DNA of 64,000 nt from Arenicola marina (lineage: Eukaryota > Annelida > Polychaeta > Arenicolidae), in assembly GCA_964019135.1 (NCBI GenBank), contig OZ025260.1, positions 23,182,254 through 23,246,253 of the forward strand, given 5' to 3'. Positions 60,372 through 64,000 of the stretch are shown here, piece by piece (position 1 is the first letter of the stretch; the number at the start of each line of letters is the position of its first letter). The notes beneath the pieces were generated by a model, which made no database searches, was not told the DNA's origin, and worked only from the letters and a program-made list of their open reading frames with translations. The translations under genes were made by a program, and so were the position numbers.

Positions 60372-60847
60372 CTGAAACACACAACGAGGCATCTATTAAA
60401 AAAACATGTCCAACCGTAGCGCACCCAGGGAGTGAACAGGGGTCACGTGCCGCCGCCCCCTCCTTTCACGGAGTAAAAAGGCCAATTTAGACGCTAAAAT
60501 GACGCCTGCACATCCTTTTCAGACTTCAGCAAAATCCTCTATCCTCCACTGCCCAATACATTTATAGCGGAATGGAATGGAATGTTGGTGTTTTAGGCCA
60601 CTTTTGTGCACATACAGGCTAAATTGGGCCAAGGAACCTCCCGAGCATTTATAGCGATGAGGACATTTCACTATATTGATTGTCATTACTCAGTATCTCC
60701 CCATCATGTCCCCAGCCTCAATTTTTAATGTTGAAAGTGAAATCGGCACAAATGAGATAGTGGCTATATTGAAAGTGACATAAACACAGGTGACATGGGA
60801 CCCATATTCAATTGATGGTAAGGGCGCTGTCGTTAAATTATATATGG

Positions 60848-60859
60848 TGCGCATGCGCA
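60848..60859. promoter_or_regulatory. Perfect NRF1-type palindrome tgcgcatgcgca
   Basis: An exact TGCGCATGCGCA, the consensus of NRF1-family factors. It lies in the intron or upstream region of the minus-strand gene, just before telomere-like repeats. There is no evidence of an adjacent transcript start. Confidence 0.35.
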
Positions 60860-60893
60860 GCAAATGGGATTGCTATGTAACTAGCGCATGTAT

Positions 60894-60955
60894 GTTAGGT
60901 TTAGGGTTGGGTTAGGATTAGGTTTGGGAGAATGATTAGGGTTAGGATACGGGTG
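60894..60955 (+). repeat. Degenerate telomere-like repeat (interstitial)
   Basis: ttaggtttagggttgggtta, ggattaggtttggg and gattagggttagg: about nine TTAGGG-related units with small changes. Next to the 18-bp array that starts about 30 bp later. Confidence 0.75.
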
Positions 60956-60983
60956 CTGAGTATGGTTAGTGGCATGAAAAAAG

Positions 60984-63052
60984 GGCGGCCGGACAGGTTA
61001 TCACGGCCGGACAGGTTATCACGGCCGGACAGGTTATCACGGCCGGACAGGTTATCACGGCCGGACAGGTTATCACGGCCGGACAGGTTATCACAGCCGG
61101 ACAGGTTATCACGGCCGGACAGGTTATCACGGCCGGACAGGTTATCACAGCCGGACAGGTTATCACGGCCGGACAGGTTATCACGGCCGGACAGGTTATC
61201 ACGGCCGGACAGGTTATCACGGCCGGACAGGTTATCACAGCCGGACAGGTTATCACAGCCGGACAGGTTATCACAGCCGGACAGGTTATCACGGCCGGAC
61301 AGGTTATCACAGCCGGACAGGTTATCACGGCCGGACAGGTTATCACGGCCGGACAGGTTATCACGGCCGGACAGGTTATCACAGCCGGACAGGTTATCAC
61401 GGCCGGACAGGTTATCACGGCCGGACAGGTTATCACGGCCGGACAGGTTATCACAGCCGGACAGGTTATCACGGCCGGACAGGTTATCACGGCCGGACAG
61501 GTTATCACAGCCGGACAGGTTATCACGGCCGGACAGGTTATCACGGCCGGACAGGTTATCACAGCCGGACAGGTTATCACGGCCGGACAAGTTATCACGG
61601 CCGGACAGGCTATCACGGCCGGACAGGTTATCACGGCCGGACAGGTTATCACGGCCGGACATGTTATCACGGCCGGACAGGTTATCACGGCCGGACAGGT
61701 TATCACAGCCGGACAGGTTATCACGGCCGGACAGGTTATCACGACCGGACAGGTTATCACGGCCGGACAGGTTATCACGGCCGGACAGGCTATCACAGCC
61801 GGACAGGTTATCACGGCCGGACAGGTTATCACAGCCGGACAGGTTATCACAGCCGGACAGGTTATCACGGCCGGACAGGTTATCACGGCCGGACAGGTTA
61901 TCACAGCCGGACAGGTTATCACGGCCGGACAGGTTATCACGGCCGGACAGGTTATCACAGCCGGACAGGTTATCACGGCCGGACAGGTTATCACGGCCGG
62001 ACAGGTTATCACGGCCGGACAGGTTATCACGGCCGGACAGGTTATCACAGCCGGACAGGTTATCACAGCCGGACAGGTTATCACGGCCGGACAGGTTATC
62101 ACGACCGGACAGGTTATCACGGCCGGACAGGTTATCACGGCCGGACAGGTTATCACGGCCGGACAGGTTATCACGGCCGGACAGGTTATCACGGCCGGAC
62201 AGGCTATCACAGCCGGACAGGTTATCACGGCCGGACAGGTTATCACGACCGGACAGGTTATCACAGCCGGACAGGTTATCACGGCCGGACAGGTTATCAC
62301 GGCCGGACAGGTTATCACGGCCGGACAGGTTATCACGGCCGGACAGGTTATCACGGCCGGACAGGCTATTACGGCCGGACAGGTTATCACGGCCGGACAG
62401 GTTATCACGGCCGGACAGGTTATCACGGCCGGACAGGTTATCACGGCCGGACAGGTTATCCCGGCCGGACAGGCTATTACGGCCGGACAGGTTATCACGG
62501 CCGGACAGGTTATCACGGCCGGACAGGTTATCACGGCCGGACAGGTTATCACGGCCGGACAGGTTATCACGGCCGGACAGGTTATCACGGCCGGACAGGC
62601 TATCACAGCCGGACAGGTTATCACGGCCGGACAGGTTATCACGACCGGACAGGTTATCACAGCCGGACAGGTTATCACGGCCGGACAGGTTATCACGGCC
62701 GGACAGGTTATCACGGCCGGACAGGTTATCACAGCCGGACAGGTTATCACGGCCGGACAGGTTATCACAGCCGGACAGGTTATCACGGCCGGACAGGTTA
62801 TCACGGCCGGACAGGTTATCACAGCCGGACAGGTTATCACGGCCGGACAAGTTATCACGGCCGGACAGGTTATCACGGCCGGACAGGTTATCACGGCCGG
62901 ACAGGTTATCACGGCCGGACAGGTTATCACGGCCGGACAGGTTATTACGGCCGGACAGGTTATCCCGGCCGGACAGGCTATTACGGCCGGACAGGTTATC
63001 ACGGCCGGACAGGTTATCACGGCCGGACAGGTTATCACGGCCGGACAGGTTA
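60984..63052. repeat. 2.1-kb array of an 18-bp unit (cggccggacaggttatca)
   Basis: About 115 units, very homogeneous. Variants: cagccgg for cggccgg, ggctat for ggttat, cgaccgg, ttaccgg-type. Each standard unit contains the palindrome cggccg. The C-to-T-type change cg>ca in cacggccgg/cacagccgg fits CpG decay. Blocks repeat in order; for example the run with ggctattacgg and ttatcccgg occurs near 62365-62470 and again near 62945-62990. Three frames of 649-707 codons are open for this reason only. Confidence 0.96.
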
Positions 63053-63315
63053 TAATGTTACACCGGGTTGGGTATTCCCGTGATTATGTAAACAAATTGC
63101 TTTGGTTTCGTGGAAGAAAATGTATATTACATGGCTTCTCATGGCAGATGGGTTTATCTCACCACACAATTCCTATCTTACAATCCCTCAAATGACTCTG
63201 ATATGATAGCCATAGGCTGAGAAAAACCCATCTCGCACTCGAACCAATGCCATATGCATATCCTCTAACACCGTACGTATTTCACCTAATGGGTTCCGCA
63301 CCGATGCCCGTGGCG
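63053..63315. other. Spacer, nothing recognised
   Basis: Unique sequence right of the array, without motifs or plausible exons. Confidence 0.4.
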
Positions 63316-63414
63316 TGATTGGTTGGTTGTATATTGAGGACGCTTTAACCACTTTTGGTCATATCGCGTCAATGGGAGAAGGAAGGGAGAGTGGAGCCAT
63401 GTCCCCGGGAGTAC
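63316..63414 (-). mobile_element. tRNA-derived SINE, 5'-truncated third copy
   Basis: Only the 3' ~100 bp of the family: on the minus strand, ggctccactctcccttcctt, tctcccattgacgcgatatg and ggttaaagcgtcctcaatat, ending ccaaccaatc. The remaining 63415-64000 has a poly-C run at 63889 and no recognised gene. Confidence 0.85.
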
Positions 63415-64000
63415 CTGTGGCGTGAACTATGAAGCTTTTAAAGGCATTGGAGGCGGTGTTTTGCCCGAGTCGGTAGCCTCGTCGAAGAGTCGATCGCCCC
63501 AAAAAAATATGTAAAAAGTAGTTTTTATTTTCGGTCTGTCGGGGCATGAGAAGCATACAATTTAATAACGACCCCCTATCACCTCGACACAGGTGGCAAC
63601 GGACCACAGCGACTGGTTGTCGAATGGATTTGTGTACATGAGCTAAACTGGGCGTGCGCCGTTAAACTGACGCAGGTGGTGCAGCACTGACAGCCGGGAA
63701 AAAGGGATAAAAAAATACCAAAGACACGCCAACCATTGAAAGGTATCCGGCCAGCACACCACGTGACACCAATACGTCTGGCGCCACCGGCAATGGCTTC
63801 TAGGCGGACCCCTCAAATATAGCACAGATATACGTGAAGAACATGTAACGGTGCCTGGAACAAGGTGAAAGTGGACCCCGCCCACCACCCACCCCCCCCC
63901 CACCCTTCGTTTTTTTCAATGGATCCGTACTTCAACTCACACCATATACTTTGTTTTAAAATTAGTTTTTTCCAATAAGTCTCCGCTATATTGTCATGAT

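Noticed and set aside
60894..60955. A true chromosome end
   Set aside because: Units are degenerate and few, and unique and repetitive DNA continues on both sides; interstitial at best.
60901..63055. Three frames of 649-707 codons (DRLSRP, VITCPA, SGRDNL repeats)
   Set aside because: By-product of the homogeneous 18-bp array; no unique coding sequence at either end.
63643..63903. Hydrophobic minus-strand frame as an upstream exon of the membrane-protein gene
   Set aside because: No acceptor/donor pair in a matching phase was found, and the hydrophobic segment is Trp/Phe-rich without similarity to the downstream helices.

Overview
The window is eukaryotic, from an invertebrate animal genome. 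Genes are split into short GC-rich exons with GT/AG splice sites, and the introns and spacers are crowded with minisatellites, tRNA-derived SINEs, 5'-truncated non-LTR retrotransposons and short inverted-repeat DNA elements. The retroposon tails (...gccgttaagcccc followed by repeated aatca units), the poly-G tracts and a tandem pair of GM2-activator-like genes suit a marine lophotrochozoan, perhaps a gastropod mollusc. That placement is an inference of low certainty. No bacterial, organelle or viral genes were seen.

Layout. (1) 1-6.5 kb: the last six coding exons (+ strand) of a Gly/Pro/Ser/Trp-rich protein I do not recognise, with a poly-A signal at 6495. (2) 6.5-22.3 kb: gene-poor DNA with a 33-bp minisatellite carrying 15 CACGTG E-boxes, a SINE with target-site duplication, a large inverted-repeat cluster of DNA-transposon fragments (11.6-15.5 kb) and a decayed reverse transcriptase (15.6-16.7 kb, - strand). 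(3) 22.3-49.4 kb: a tandem segmental duplication. Each copy holds a complete four-exon gene for a 208-residue secreted GM2-activator (ML-domain) protein: copy 1 at 22441-32402, copy 2 at 37327-43397. Both introns and 3' flanks are alignable and share at least five minisatellite families, expanded to different extents in each copy. (4) 49.4-56.9 kb: spacer containing a 3.4-kb array of an 18-bp unit. (5) 56.9-60.4 kb: the last two coding exons (- strand) of an unrecognised multi-pass membrane protein. The intron between them is mostly a 2.3-kb array whose 31-bp unit copies the exon end plus its 5' splice site. (6) 60.4-64 kb: telomere-like repeats, a second unrelated 18-bp array of 2.1 kb and a truncated SINE.

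Main points: an intron packed with about 74 copies of its own splice-donor junction; GM2A-like tandem paralogues whose coding changes are mostly amino-acid-changing (30 replacement versus 7 silent codons by eye); a foldback-type element with a 9-bp target duplication present in only one paralogue; and a DNA-transposon terminus sitting exactly at the duplication edge in front of copy 2. Almost all of the very long open frames (up to 1151 codons) are by-products of stop-free tandem repeats, not genes.
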